Positions 16,271 to 25,080 are shown, counted from the first letter of the stretch. The stretch is 40,691 nt of DNA from Streptomyces phyllanthi (GCF_009377205.1 NZ_VJZE01000027.1:1-40691); one strand, 5' to 3'. Notes: a model not told the origin generated them from the sequence alone. Numbers and translations: made by a program.

Positions 16271-17400
16271 GCGCGGCCCTCCAGGATTCCGCCGAGCGTC
16301 CGGTCGACCGTGCCCGTCGAGGGCGGGGCCGTCGGCAGCTCGGGCAGGGAGTCGAAGAGCTTCTCCAGCTCCTCGCAGTCGGGGTTCTCGCCGCCCTCGT
16401 CCCCGGTGGTCCTCAGCAGGGAGCACAGCAGGGCGGCCGGGTCCTGTGCCTGCTGCGGGTTGTCGCGGGTGTCGAGGGTGCCGGAGGACGCGTTGTAGGC
16501 GTTCTGCAGGTTCGACAGGCCCGTGGGGGCGACCTCCAGCAGCTCCTCCAGCGCCGCCCGCTGGGTGACGAGGACCCTGGTGACCTTGCTGAGGCCCCGT
16601 ATGTCGGAGGTCAGCGCCTTCTTGTTCTCCTTCACGAACTCGGACACGTCACCGAGGGCGGCGCCCAGGTGCTTCAGCGCCGCCGCGAGGTCCTCGCGCT
16701 CCCCGGCGAGCTGCTCCGCCACCTTGGCGAGGCTGCTGTTGAACGAGCGCACGCTCTTGTCGTCGGCCGCCAGCGCCGCCGTGAACACCTGCAGGTTCCG
16801 CACGGTGCCGAAGAGGTCGCCCCGCCCGTCGGACAGCGTGGTCACCGCCTGCGACAGGTCCTCGACCGTCCGGTTGAGGTTCTCGCCCTGCCCTTCGAGG
16901 TTGTCCGCGCTCACACCGAGCAGCCGCGACAGGGAGCCGTCCTTGTTGGCGCCCTTGGGGCCGAGCGCCTCGGACGTGGTGTGCAGGCTGTCGAAGATCC
17001 GGTCGAGCTCGACGGGTACGGCCGTACGCGACTCGGGGATGACGTCGCCGTCCCGCAGCACGGGGCCCTTCCGGTACACCGGCAGCAGCTGGACGTAACG
17101 GTCGCTGACCACCGAGGAGTTGATGATGGCGGCCTGCGCGTCGGCGGGTACCTTGCGGCCCTCCTCGTACTCCAGCTCCACCCGCACCCGGTCGCCCTGC
17201 GGTGTGATCGCCGCGACCTCGCCGATCCGGACACCGAGGACACGGACGTCCGAGCCGGGGTAGATGCCGACGGTGCGCGGGAAGTACGCCGTGACCCGGA
17301 CCGGCTCGGAGCGCGGCCACAGGACGACGGCGAGCGCGGCGACGACCGCGAGCCCGGTGAGCAGGGCGAGAGGCCTCTTCAGCGGGATTCGTCCGGTCAT
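16267..17400 (-). CDS. mceD: MceD substrate-binding subunit
   Basis: A 377-residue Mce protein. A short basic N-terminus and membrane anchor (PLALLTGLAVVAALAVVLW) lead into the MCE domain (VRVTAYFPRTVGIYPGSDVRVLGVRIGEVAAITP...SSVVSDRYVQLLPVY). A long heptad-like helical region and a Pro/Thr-rich end follow. A cysteine pair, LLCSLLR and PDCEEL, lies near residues 325-350. The ATG at 17400 overlaps the mceC stop by 4 bp, and its stop overlaps the mceE start likewise. The far longer open frame running upstream through mceC is a GC-bias artefact. Confidence 0.92.
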   Translation of the reverse strand: MTGRIPLKRPLALLTGLAVVAALAVVLWPRSEPVRVTAYFPRTVGIYPGSDVRVLGVRIGEVAAITPQGDRVRVELEYEEGRKVPADAQAAIINSSVVSDRYVQLLPVYRKGPVLRDGDVIPESRTAVPVELDRIFDSLHTTSEALGPKGANKDGSLSRLLGVSADNLEGQGENLNRTVEDLSQAVTTLSDGRGDLFGTVRNLQVFTAALAADDKSVRSFNSSLAKVAEQLAGEREDLAAALKHLGAALGDVSEFVKENKKALTSDIRGLSKVTRVLVTQRAALEELLEVAPTGLSNLQNAYNASSGTLDTRDNPQQAQDPAALLCSLLRTTGDEGGENPDCEELEKLFDSLPELPTAPPSTGTVDRTLGGILEGRA

Positions 17401-18575
17401 CGCGAGCCACCCGTCCGCGGGACCACAGGAGCGGCGACCAGGTTCTGGACGTAGGAGTCGAACCAGCGGCCGTTGCCGAGGGTGTTGGTGAAGACCCGGA
17501 CGTACGGCGCGAGCAGCCTGACGCTCCGGTCGAGGCTCGCCTGGTTGCGTTCGAGCATCCTGACGAACGTGTTGAGGTTCTTCAGCGCGGGCCCGATCTC
17601 CTCGCGGTTGTCCTCGACCAGCCCCGACAGCTCGACGCCCAGCAGCGCGGAGCTCCTGAGGAGCTTGTGGATCGCCTCGCGCCGCCTGCTGATCTCCCGG
17701 AACAGCTTGTCGCCGTCCTTCACCAGCGCGGAGAAGTCCTCCGAGCGCTCGGCCAGCACCTCGGTGACCCCGTTCGCGTGGTCGAGGAGCCCGCGCAGCG
17801 CCTTGTCGCGTGTGGCGACGGTCCGGGAGATCCTGGACAGCCCCTTGATGGACGCCCGCACCTCGGCGGGCGAGTCCTGGAAGGTGGTGGAGATCGTGTC
17901 CAGGGCCTTCGCCAGCCGGTCGGTGTCGACCTCCTCCGTCGTGGTCGTCAGATCGCTGAACGCCTGCACGACGTCGTACGCCGACACGGTCCGCCGGAGC
18001 GGGATCTCGCTGCCCGGCTCCAACTGGCCCGGCCCCTCGGGGTGCAGCGCGAGGTATTTGGCGCCGAGGATCGTCCTGACCCGGATCGAGGCGCCGGTGC
18101 CGGTGCCGAACCCCGGGTCTCCCTTCACCTTGAAGGTCACCTTGACGTGGTCGCCGTCCAGGTCGACGTCCTCCACCTTGCCGACCTTGACCCCGGCGAT
18201 CCGCACCTCGTCGCCCGGTTTGAGGCCGCCGGCCTCCGAGAAGGCGGCGCTGTACGTCTCGCCGCCGCCGATCAGCGGCAGGCTGTCGGCGTTGAACGCG
18301 GCGACGGTCAGCAGCGTGAGGGTGGTGAGCCCGACGGCACCCACCACGACGGGGTTGCGCTCGCGGAAGGGCTTCGGGCGGTGTCCCCTGCGGGGAAGCA
18401 GCCGGGGCGGCTTCGGCGGCAGGACGCGGACCTTCACCAGCGGTTCGGGGCGTCGCTTCCTGCGCGGGAGCAGCCGCGGTCTCGGCAGCCCGGGCAGCCG
18501 TGGCGGCAGCACCCGCACCTTCACCAACGGCTCCGGTCGCCGCCTTCGGCGCGGCACGACGCGTCGTATGCTCAT
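17397..18575 (-). CDS. mceC: MceC substrate-binding subunit with duplicated basic tail
   Basis: A 392-residue Mce protein. It has an unusual cytoplasmic N-terminus of about 72 residues in which a basic, proline-rich block (RRPEPLVKVRVLPP...LLPRR) is present twice and again in part (GHRPKPF). One membrane helix follows (PVVVGAVGLTTLTLLTVAAF), then the MCE domain (YSAAFSEAGGLKPGDEVRIAGVKVGKVEDVDL...TILGAKYLALHP) and the helical tube-forming region. Typical Mce proteins have far shorter cytosolic tails. The ATG at 18575 forms the ATGA overlap with mceB; an in-frame GTG 9 bp upstream has no advantage. Confidence 0.92.
   Translation of the reverse strand: MSIRRVVPRRRRRPEPLVKVRVLPPRLPGLPRPRLLPRRKRRPEPLVKVRVLPPKPPRLLPRRGHRPKPFRERNPVVVGAVGLTTLTLLTVAAFNADSLPLIGGGETYSAAFSEAGGLKPGDEVRIAGVKVGKVEDVDLDGDHVKVTFKVKGDPGFGTGTGASIRVRTILGAKYLALHPEGPGQLEPGSEIPLRRTVSAYDVVQAFSDLTTTTEEVDTDRLAKALDTISTTFQDSPAEVRASIKGLSRISRTVATRDKALRGLLDHANGVTEVLAERSEDFSALVKDGDKLFREISRRREAIHKLLRSSALLGVELSGLVEDNREEIGPALKNLNTFVRMLERNQASLDRSVRLLAPYVRVFTNTLGNGRWFDSYVQNLVAAPVVPRTGGSR
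18388..18548. repeat. In-frame duplication encoding the MceC cytoplasmic tail
   Basis: Two related segments of roughly 75-85 bp, both containing a version of ACCTTCACCA(G/A)CGG(T/C)TC, encode the two RRPEPLVKVRVLPP blocks. The copies differ mainly at third codon positions and by an insertion of about seven codons, so the duplication is not recent. Confidence 0.7.
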
Positions 18576-19609
18576 CCGCCGCACCTCGCCCGCGCCACGT
18601 GCAGCTCGGGGGTGAGCACCTGCTTCGTCTTCGGCAGCACGATCCGGCCGTCGAAGTCACACAGGTAGAAGTTGAACCACGAGCCGTAGGACGCCGTCCC
18701 CGTCAGCTCGTTGAGCTTGTTCGGCAGCCGTTTCAGCACGCCCTCCACGGTCTTCTCGTTCTCGTTCAGCGTTCCGGTGAGCCGGGTAAGCCCGGCGATG
18801 TCGTCCTTCAGCGGTGGCCGCGCGTCCTTCAGCAGCCCCGAGGTCGCCTCCGTGAGGTCGCCGATGCCCACCAGCGACTGCCCGATCGGCTTGCGGTCGG
18901 CGGACAGCCCGGAGACCACCCGCCGCAGCTCCTTCAGCAGCCCGGAGAAACGGGCGCCCCGCTCGTCGAGCGTCTCCAGCACGGTGTTGAGGTTGTCGAT
19001 CACCGAACCGATCAGCTCGTCACGGTCGGCGAGCGTCGTCGTGAGCGACGCCGTGTGCGCGAGCAGGCTGTTCACCGTGCCGCCCTCGCCCTGGAGGGTC
19101 CGGATGATCTCGGTGGCCAGCTGGTTGACGTCGTTCGGGCTGAGCGCGGCGAACAGCGGCTTGAAGCCGTTCAGCAGCGCGTTGAGGTCCAGCGCGGGCT
19201 GGGTCCTGGACAGCGGGATGGTGCCGCCCGGCCGCAGCCGGGTGCCGTCGCCCGCGCCCTCGGTCAGCGCGATGTACCGCTGCCCGACCAGGTTCCGGTA
19301 GCGCACGACCGCGCCGGTCCCGGCGAGCAGCGGGCGTTCCTCGGTGACCGTGAAGGTGACCTCGGCCAGGGTCCGGTCCTTGATCCGGATGCCCTCGACC
19401 TCGCCGACCCGCACCCCGGCCACACGGATGTCGTCGCCCTCCTCCAGCCCCGTCACATCGCTGAACACCGCGTGGTACGTGTGCTTCGGCGTGAAGGAGA
19501 CATTGACGATGGTGGCGGCGAGCAGGGTCGTCGCCGCGATCGTGACCAGCGCGAAGAGGCTGAACTTGACCAGCGGCGCCATGGTGTGGCGCGCTCCTTG
19601 CGTGCTCAT
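18572..19609 (-). CDS. mceB: MceB substrate-binding subunit
   Basis: A 345-residue Mce protein. The anchor (LVKFSLFALVTIAATTLLAATIV) is followed by the MCE domain (TYHAVFSDVTGLEEGDDIRVAGVRVGEVEGIRI...RNLVGQRYIALTEG), the long helical region and the C-terminal YGSWFNFYLCDFDGRIVLP segment, which is characteristic of actinobacterial MceB. Two cysteines near the C-terminus (YLCDF and ARCGG) could form a disulfide outside the cell. It is coupled by ATGA overlaps to mceA (upstream) and mceC (downstream). Confidence 0.93.
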   Translation of the reverse strand: MSTQGARHTMAPLVKFSLFALVTIAATTLLAATIVNVSFTPKHTYHAVFSDVTGLEEGDDIRVAGVRVGEVEGIRIKDRTLAEVTFTVTEERPLLAGTGAVVRYRNLVGQRYIALTEGAGDGTRLRPGGTIPLSRTQPALDLNALLNGFKPLFAALSPNDVNQLATEIIRTLQGEGGTVNSLLAHTASLTTTLADRDELIGSVIDNLNTVLETLDERGARFSGLLKELRRVVSGLSADRKPIGQSLVGIGDLTEATSGLLKDARPPLKDDIAGLTRLTGTLNENEKTVEGVLKRLPNKLNELTGTASYGSWFNFYLCDFDGRIVLPKTKQVLTPELHVARARCGG

Positions 19610-20871
19610 GCGACGCTCACCGCCGTTCCCCGGGCCAGCGGTCCGAACAGCAGGGTCGCGACGGGCGGCACCTCGTCCGCGGGCACACCCATGGCGGGCG
19701 CCACGAGCGACCCCACGGCCCGCTGCTCGGCCTCGGTGGCGGACACCCCGATCCCTCCGGACAGGCCGTCACGACCCGGACTCCCCGACTCCGTACCGTC
19801 GTCGAGCTGTGTGTCCGGTGCGGGAACGCGCGGATGGGGCAGCCCCCGGCAGTTCGGCCCCGACCGCTCGCCGTAGCGCGGCTCCTCACCGGGCTCGTAC
19901 GCGGCCTGCGGGCGCACGGCCTCGAGGGTGATCCGCATCGCGCCGCCCCGGAACGCCTCCTCCGACACCTTCTCCTGCCGGACCAGGCCTTCGAGGAGAC
20001 ACGGGTACTCGGGGGAGTAGCGGGCGAAGAGCTCCAGCGTGGGGCGGGAGACCCGGCCCAGGGTGATCAGCCGGTCGCCGTTCTCGTCGAAGAAGTCCTC
20101 CGCGGTGCCCGCGACGGTCGCGGTGGAGCGGAGGGCGGCGGCCAGCCGGTCCTTCTTCTCGACGAGGGTGCGGCTGGTGGTGACGGTGTTCCGCAGGATG
20201 TCCATGAGGTCGGGCGCGGCCTCGCCGTACACCTCCGCGACGTCGGCGAAGCGCGCGATGTCCTCCTTCAGGGACGGCAGATGCGGGTTGAGGCGGCGCA
20301 GATAGCCCTCGACACGGGTGAGGTTGTCGCCGATCCGGTCGCCGCGCCCCTCCAGCGCGGTGGCGAACGCCGACAGCGTGGCGTTGAGTTCGCCGGGCCG
20401 GACCGTGCGCAGCAGCGGCAGCAGGTCGTTCATCAGCCGCTGGAGCTCGATGCCGACCTCCGTACGGTCCTGGGTGATGACATCTCCGGCGCGGAGGGGC
20501 CGTGCCGAGGAGGCGCGGGGCGCGACCAGGTCGACGTACTTCTCGCCGAACAGCGTCTTGGGCAGCAGCCGCGCGTGCACGTCCGACGGGATGGACGTGA
20601 CGTACTCCGGCTTGAGCGCGAGGTCGAGCGTCGCCTTCTCCCCGTCGGCGCGGACCCCGCGCACCTCGCCCACCAGCAACCCGCGCAGTTTGACGTCGGC
20701 GCGCGGATCGAGCTGGTTGCCGAGGCGGTCGGCCTCCAGGGTGACGCGCACGACCGGGGTGAACGCCTGCTGGTACGCGGCCACGGCGAGCGACAGCAGC
20801 AGGGCGAGTACGGCGAGGAAGACGACGCCGTACAACCGCAGTCTCCAAAGGCGCAAGCGCACTGTTCTCAC
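19606..20871 (-). CDS. mceA: MceA substrate-binding subunit
   Basis: A 421-residue Mce protein, first of the six paralogues. The anchor (YGVVFLAVLALLLSLAVAAY) precedes the MCE domain (VRVTLEADRLGNQLDPRADVKLRGLLVGEVRGVRA...TLFGEKYVDLVAP), the helical region and a C-terminal tail rich in Gly, Asp and Ser. I selected the GTG at 20871 because it forms a GTGA overlap with the upstream permease stop, like every other junction in this operon; the longer open frame runs antiparallel-free through the permease gene and is rejected. The stop overlaps the mceB start. Confidence 0.92.
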   Translation of the reverse strand: MRTVRLRLWRLRLYGVVFLAVLALLLSLAVAAYQQAFTPVVRVTLEADRLGNQLDPRADVKLRGLLVGEVRGVRADGEKATLDLALKPEYVTSIPSDVHARLLPKTLFGEKYVDLVAPRASSARPLRAGDVITQDRTEVGIELQRLMNDLLPLLRTVRPGELNATLSAFATALEGRGDRIGDNLTRVEGYLRRLNPHLPSLKEDIARFADVAEVYGEAAPDLMDILRNTVTTSRTLVEKKDRLAAALRSTATVAGTAEDFFDENGDRLITLGRVSRPTLELFARYSPEYPCLLEGLVRQEKVSEEAFRGGAMRITLEAVRPQAAYEPGEEPRYGERSGPNCRGLPHPRVPAPDTQLDDGTESGSPGRDGLSGGIGVSATEAEQRAVGSLVAPAMGVPADEVPPVATLLFGPLARGTAVSVA

Positions 20872-21671
20872 CCCGCGATCCGTACGGTCGTGTTGGCGCC
20901 CCAGATGGCGAGGCTCAGAAAGAAGTCCAGGATGTTGATCGCCACGATCGAGGTCCGTACGGCACGGCCCACCGCGACGCCGACACCGGCCGGGCCGCCG
21001 CTCGCGTAGTAGCCGTAGTAGCAGTGCACCAGGATGATCAGCACGGCGAAGACGATCACCTTGCCGAAGGACCACAGCACGTCGACGGGCGGCAGGTACT
21101 GCTGGAAGTAGTGGTCGTACGTGCCGGTCGACTGCCCGTAGTAGCCGGTGGTGATCGTGCGGGCGGCGAGGTACGAGGACAGCAGCCCGACCACGTACAG
21201 GGGGATCACGGCGACGAAACCGGCGATCATCCGCGTCGTCACCAGGAACGGCAGCGAGGGCACGCCCATCACCTCGAGCGCGTCGGTCTCCTCGCTGATC
21301 CGCATCGCGCCGAGCTGCGCGGTGAAGCCGGCGCCGACCGTCGCGGACAGGGCGAGCCCGGCCACCAGCGGCGCGATCTCCCGGGTGTTGAAGTACGCCG
21401 ACAGGAACGCCACGAAGTTGGAGGTGCCGAGCTGGTTGAGGGCCGCGTAGCCCTGGAGACCCACCTCCGTGCCGGTGAAGAACGTCAGGAAGGCGATCAC
21501 GCCGACCGTGCCGCCGACCACGGCGAGCGCGCCGCGCCCGAAGCTCACCTCGGCCAGCAGCCGCAGGATCTCCTTCTTGTAGCGGCGCAGGGTACGGCCG
21601 GTCCACGCCAGCGACCGCCCGTAGAAGGACAGCTGGGCACCCAGCTCCTCCAGACGTTGCGACAGCGCCAT
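20868..21671 (-). CDS. yrbEB: MlaE/YrbE-type permease B of the Mce transporter
   Basis: A 267-residue integral membrane protein of the MlaE family with about five to six hydrophobic helices. Family motifs are the AxxGAGFTAQLGAMRISEETDALEVMGV coupling region, which contacts the ATPase, and the conserved PxLVTTRMIAGFVAVIPLY helix. It should pair with the neighbouring YrbEA and the Mkl-like ATPase to form the importer core. It begins 3 bp after the stop of yrbEA and ends in a 4-bp overlap with mceA. No N-terminal signal peptide is present or needed. Confidence 0.93.
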   Translation of the reverse strand: MALSQRLEELGAQLSFYGRSLAWTGRTLRRYKKEILRLLAEVSFGRGALAVVGGTVGVIAFLTFFTGTEVGLQGYAALNQLGTSNFVAFLSAYFNTREIAPLVAGLALSATVGAGFTAQLGAMRISEETDALEVMGVPSLPFLVTTRMIAGFVAVIPLYVVGLLSSYLAARTITTGYYGQSTGTYDHYFQQYLPPVDVLWSFGKVIVFAVLIILVHCYYGYYASGGPAGVGVAVGRAVRTSIVAINILDFFLSLAIWGANTTVRIAG

Positions 21672-21674
21672 GCC

Positions 21675-22445
21675 TCAGCCCCTCTGCGGAACGACTTGGA
21701 AGTACACGGCGGTCATCACGAAGTTCGTCACGAACAGCAACATGAAGGTGATCACCACCGACTGGTTCACCGCGTCGCCGACGCCCTTCGGGCCGCCCTT
21801 CGCCGTGAGCCCCTTGTACGACGCGACGATCGCCGAGATCGCCCCGAACACCAGCGCCTTCAGCTCGGCCGCCCACAGGTCGGAGAGCTGGGCGAGGGTG
21901 GTGAAGGAGGCCAGGTACGCGCCGGGTGTGCCGTTCTGGAGGATCACGTTGAAGAAGTAGCCGCCCGCGACCCCGACGACCGAGACCAGACCGTTGAGGA
22001 GGACGGCCACCACCATCGAGGCCAGCACACGGGGCACGACGAGGCGGTGGATCGGATCGATGCCGAGCACCTGCATCGCGTCGATCTCGTCCCGGATCCT
22101 GCGCGCCCCGAGGTCCGCGCAGATCGCGGTGCCGCCCGCGCCCGCGATCAGCAGCGCGGTGACGATCGGCGAGGCCTCCCGCAGCACGGCGAGAACCGAG
22201 GCTGCACCCGCGAAGGACTGGGCGCCGAGCTGCCGGGTCAGACTGCCGATCTGGAGGGCGATGACCGCGCCGAAGGGGATCGACACGAGAGCCGTGGGCA
22301 GGATCGTGACGCTCGCGACGAACCAGGCCTGCTGGATGAACTCCCGTGCCTGGAAGGGGCGTCGGGGCAGGGCCCGTACGACGTCCAGCGCCATCGCGAA
22401 GAGGCTGCCGGAGTGCCGTAGCGCGCCGGTGGGCGAGAGGCTCAT
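21675..22445 (-). CDS. yrbEA: MlaE/YrbE-type permease A of the Mce transporter
   Basis: A 256-residue MlaE-family permease, paralogous to the next gene product. The EQ-loop-like segment GAGGTAICADLGARRIRDEIDAMQVLGIDPIHRLVVPR is the family hallmark and the expected contact site for the ATPase. Hydrophobic helices occur around TILPTALVSIPFGAVIAL, ASMVVAVLLNGLVSVVGVAGGYFF and QSVVITFMLLFVTNFVMTAVYF. The ATG at 22445 overlaps the stop of the ATPase gene (ATGA), and three bases separate its stop from yrbEB. Confidence 0.93.
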   Translation of the reverse strand: MSLSPTGALRHSGSLFAMALDVVRALPRRPFQAREFIQQAWFVASVTILPTALVSIPFGAVIALQIGSLTRQLGAQSFAGAASVLAVLREASPIVTALLIAGAGGTAICADLGARRIRDEIDAMQVLGIDPIHRLVVPRVLASMVVAVLLNGLVSVVGVAGGYFFNVILQNGTPGAYLASFTTLAQLSDLWAAELKALVFGAISAIVASYKGLTAKGGPKGVGDAVNQSVVITFMLLFVTNFVMTAVYFQVVPQRG

Positions 22446-23398
22446 GCGCCCGTCACCTCCCTCCGGCGCGGCTCGGCTTCGCGTCTCGCGATCGCCTGCC
22501 AGCGGGGTGGACGGGTGATGCCCGGTCCGGGCAGCAGGCGGGGAGGAAGGTCCTGACTGCCCGGAGTCCCGGTGTGTTCGCCGCTGCCGTGGTGTTCGCC
22601 GAGCTGGGCCAGCTCCTGCTCCACCTGGGCGGCGTCCTTCTCCTCCGCCATGCCGATCGGCCCCTGCATCCGGCCGTTCAGGAACTGCCGTACGACGGGC
22701 TCCTCACTGGTCAGCAGCTGCTCGCGGGGCCCGAACATCACCAGCTCGCGCCGGAACAGCAGCCCGATGTTGTCGGGCACCTGGCGGGCCGAGGCGATGT
22801 CGTGCGTGACGATCAGGAAGGTGGCGTCGATCTGCGCGTTGAGGTCGACGATCAGTTGGTTGAGGTAGGCGACGCGTACGGGGTCGAGGCCCGAGTCGGG
22901 CTCGTCGAAGAGGATGATCTCGGGGTCGAGGACCAGGGCGCGCGCCAGCCCGGCCCGCTTGCGCATACCGCCGGAGATCTCGCCGGGCAGCTTCCCCTCG
23001 GCGCCGATCAGCCCGACCATGTCCATCTTCTCCAGCACGATGCGCCGGATCTCGCCCTCCGGCTTGCGGGTGTGCTCGCGCAGCGGGAAGGCGATGTTGT
23101 CGTACAGGTTCATCGAGCCGAACAGGGCGCCGTCCTGGAACAGCACGCCGAACAGCTTCCGCACCTCGTACAGCTCGTGCTCGCGGAGCCGGGTGATGTC
23201 CCGGCCCGCGACCGTGACGGAACCGCGATCCGGCCTGAGCAGCCCGACGAGCGTCTTGAGGAACACCGACTTGCCCGTCCCCGAGGGGCCGAGCATGACG
23301 GAGACCTCCCCGGCGGGCAGCGTCAGCGAGACGTCCTGCCAGATGACCTGGTGACCGAAGGACTTGGTCAGCCCTTCCACACAGATCTCGACACCCAT
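22442..23398 (-). CDS. mkl: Mce transporter ATPase (Mkl/MceG-like)
   Basis: A 318-residue ABC ATPase, first gene of the mce operon. Walker A GPSGTGKS is at 37-44, the Q-loop at LFQDG, the signature ISGGMRKR at 141-148, Walker B ILFDEPDSG at 162-170 and the switch histidine at 199 (IVTHD). SGGMRKR is the MlaF/MceG-type signature. About 80 residues beyond the core form a Gln/Gly/Pro/Arg-rich C-terminal tail. I chose ATG 23398, with AAGGG 8 nt upstream, over the GTG 9 bp earlier, which abuts the AAGG. In mycobacteria the ATPase is usually encoded away from mce operons; here it leads the operon. Confidence 0.93.
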   Translation of the reverse strand: MGVEICVEGLTKSFGHQVIWQDVSLTLPAGEVSVMLGPSGTGKSVFLKTLVGLLRPDRGSVTVAGRDITRLREHELYEVRKLFGVLFQDGALFGSMNLYDNIAFPLREHTRKPEGEIRRIVLEKMDMVGLIGAEGKLPGEISGGMRKRAGLARALVLDPEIILFDEPDSGLDPVRVAYLNQLIVDLNAQIDATFLIVTHDIASARQVPDNIGLLFRRELVMFGPREQLLTSEEPVVRQFLNGRMQGPIGMAEEKDAAQVEQELAQLGEHHGSGEHTGTPGSQDLPPRLLPGPGITRPPRWQAIARREAEPRRREVTGA

Positions 23399-23717
23399 CC
23401 GGTCCACCCTTCAGCCCGTGTACAGCCCGCGGCGCAGCTCCTGACATCTGCTCTACGGGGAGGGGCGGGGTGTCCGTCGCGGCGAGTGCGGATTTTTTTC
23501 GGCGGGGGTTTCCGGCGGTCTGTCGAAGGGTCTCCGGCGGACCGGTTCGCCGTCGCCGGGGCGGTCCTGCCGCTGTCGTGGCGCCGCCTTGAGGGCGGCC
23601 CAGGGCGGCTGGAAGCAGAGTGACGGCTGCCATCCAGGTGTCGATCAGCGCAGAATGGGCGCGGCTACCGTCCCCGGACCAGTTGGTCACTCCGCCCTAC
23701 GAAGGGAACATCCACCC
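23399..23717. other. Divergent promoter region of the mce operon and YCII gene
   Basis: No gene in 319 bp. A T7 tract lies near 23492-23498 and a short palindrome GACCA-gt-TGGTC at 23677-23688, just upstream of the rightward gene. Neither has an assignable regulator. The promoters were not recognisable with confidence. Confidence 0.5.
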
Positions 23718-23978
23718 ATGTGGCTCGTTGAACTCTCCTTCACCGACGCCCCCGAGAGGCTCGCAGCGCGCCCCGCGCACCGGGAGAAGCTGGCGGCCCT
23801 GCACGAAAAGGGACGCGTCCGGATGGCCGGGCCGCTCGCCGACGACTCGGGTGCGGTGCTCGTCTTCGACGTCCCGGACCGGGCCGCCCTCGACCAACTG
23901 CTGGGCGAGGACCCGTACTACAGCACCGAGGGCGTCCGCGTCGAGCAACTGCGCGAGTGGCGGCCGATCCTCGGCTGA
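23718..23978 (+). CDS. YCII-related protein
   Basis: An 86-residue protein of the YCII family, a dimeric ferredoxin-like fold. The conserved features are the opening MWLVELSFTD, HREKLAALHEKGRVRMAGPLADDSGAVLVFDV with the family's His and Asp, and the closing VEQLREWRPILG. Biochemical function in this family is mostly unknown; one branch is dehalogenase- or muconolactone isomerase-like. The ATG at 23718 has GAAGGGAA upstream. It is transcribed away from the mce operon and converges on the ECF sigma gene, with 52 bp between the stops. Confidence 0.87.
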   Translation: MWLVELSFTDAPERLAARPAHREKLAALHEKGRVRMAGPLADDSGAVLVFDVPDRAALDQLLGEDPYYSTEGVRVEQLREWRPILG

Positions 23979-24030
23979 CGACCAGGCCGACGACGCACCC
24001 GCCGGCGGGGAGGTCATCCGGTCGGGAGTG

Positions 24031-25080
24031 TCAAGGGAGCCTGGGCGGGGCGGTTCCCTCGGCCTCGGCCGACGGGATCCCCGGCAGCGCCGGGACGGCG
24101 GAACCGGCCGGTGCGTCCGGCAGGTCCACATCCTGTACGTCCCGTGCGTCGGGCACGTCCGGCAGCTCCGGGAGGCCCGACACGCCCGGTACCTCGGGCA
24201 CCGCCGGTACCTCCGGGGCCGACAGCGCGGGCAGCGGCGACACCGGGACACCGGGCAGGGTCGGCACGGACAGCGGTAGGAGTGTCCCGTCCCCGGGCGA
24301 GGCCGGCGCACCGGGCTCCGCGGCCTTCGGCGTCGTGGCGCCGGACGCGTCCGGAGTCCCGGCCCGGCCCGTGCCGTCGGGGCGCAGGGCCTCCGGGGTG
24401 CCCGACACGGACGGTCGCGGAGCCGGGTCGTCCCCGCTTCCGTCGAGCACGTACGGCAGCGCGAAACCCACCACCGCCAGGGTCGCCGCCGTCGAGGCGA
24501 CCGCTATGGCCTGGGCATTCCCGCCGCCGCGCGGCCGCCCCCGCCCGAGCAGGAACAGCACGGCCCCGAGCGTCCCGGCCAGCGAGGCGCGCAGTGTCCG
24601 CCGGGCCCGTGCGAGCAGCGACTCGACGGTCCGGTAGCTCAGACCCATCCGTACGGCGACCTGGCCGACATCGAGGTCCTCGGACTTGAGCCGCAGCGCC
24701 TCCGCCTGCCGGGCGGGCAGCTCACCGCTGCGCACGGCCAGCCACCTGGCCTCGGCCCGGTCGCACACCGCCTCCTCGACGGGCACGGGGCCCGGCGCGA
24801 CGAGCGTGGGGCTGCTGCGCACCTCGGCCTCGCGGTTGACCTGCCGGTACCGGTCGACGCACAGCCGCATGGTCACGGTCGTCAGCCACGCGCCGAGGCG
24901 CTCGTCGTCGAGGTCCGGCCGTTCGGCGGCCCGCAGCATCGCCTCGTGCACGGCGTCCTCGGCGTCCTCCTGACTCATCGACCGGCGCCGGGCCACCTTG
25001 AGCAGCTGCTCGCGGTGGCTCCACATGCGCTCCCAGCGGTCCTGTGCCGCCGGCGTCTCCGCGTGCGTGTCCGTCGCCAT
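24031..25080 (-). CDS. ECF sigma factor with fused membrane and proline-rich domain
   Basis: A 349-residue protein. Residues ~20-85 are sigma region 2 (EQLLKVARRRSMSQEDAEDAVHEAML...AWLTTVTMRLCVDRYRQV) and ~120-168 region 4 (ALRLKSEDLDVGQVAVRMGLSYRTVESLLARARR). Standard ECF factors end about here. This one continues with hydrophobic segments (165-179 and mainly 189-212, QAIAVASTAATLAVVGFALPYVL) and about 135 residues of Pro/Val/Ala/Asp tail with LPxxP and LPDVPD motifs, presumably outside the cell. A built-in membrane tether could replace a separate anti-sigma factor; none is encoded next to it. The ATG at 25080 follows GAAGGGG. It is divergent from polX. Confidence 0.9.
   Translation of the reverse strand: MATDTHAETPAAQDRWERMWSHREQLLKVARRRSMSQEDAEDAVHEAMLRAAERPDLDDERLGAWLTTVTMRLCVDRYRQVNREAEVRSSPTLVAPGPVPVEEAVCDRAEARWLAVRSGELPARQAEALRLKSEDLDVGQVAVRMGLSYRTVESLLARARRTLRASLAGTLGAVLFLLGRGRPRGGGNAQAIAVASTAATLAVVGFALPYVLDGSGDDPAPRPSVSGTPEALRPDGTGRAGTPDASGATTPKAAEPGAPASPGDGTLLPLSVPTLPGVPVSPLPALSAPEVPAVPEVPGVSGLPELPDVPDARDVQDVDLPDAPAGSAVPALPGIPSAEAEGTAPPRLP

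Noticed and set aside
16267..18660. A 797-codon open frame spanning mceD and mceC
   Set aside because: Only the part from 17400 resembles a protein family. The upstream part is the wrong frame of mceC, and the ATGA junction at 17397-17400 fixes the start.
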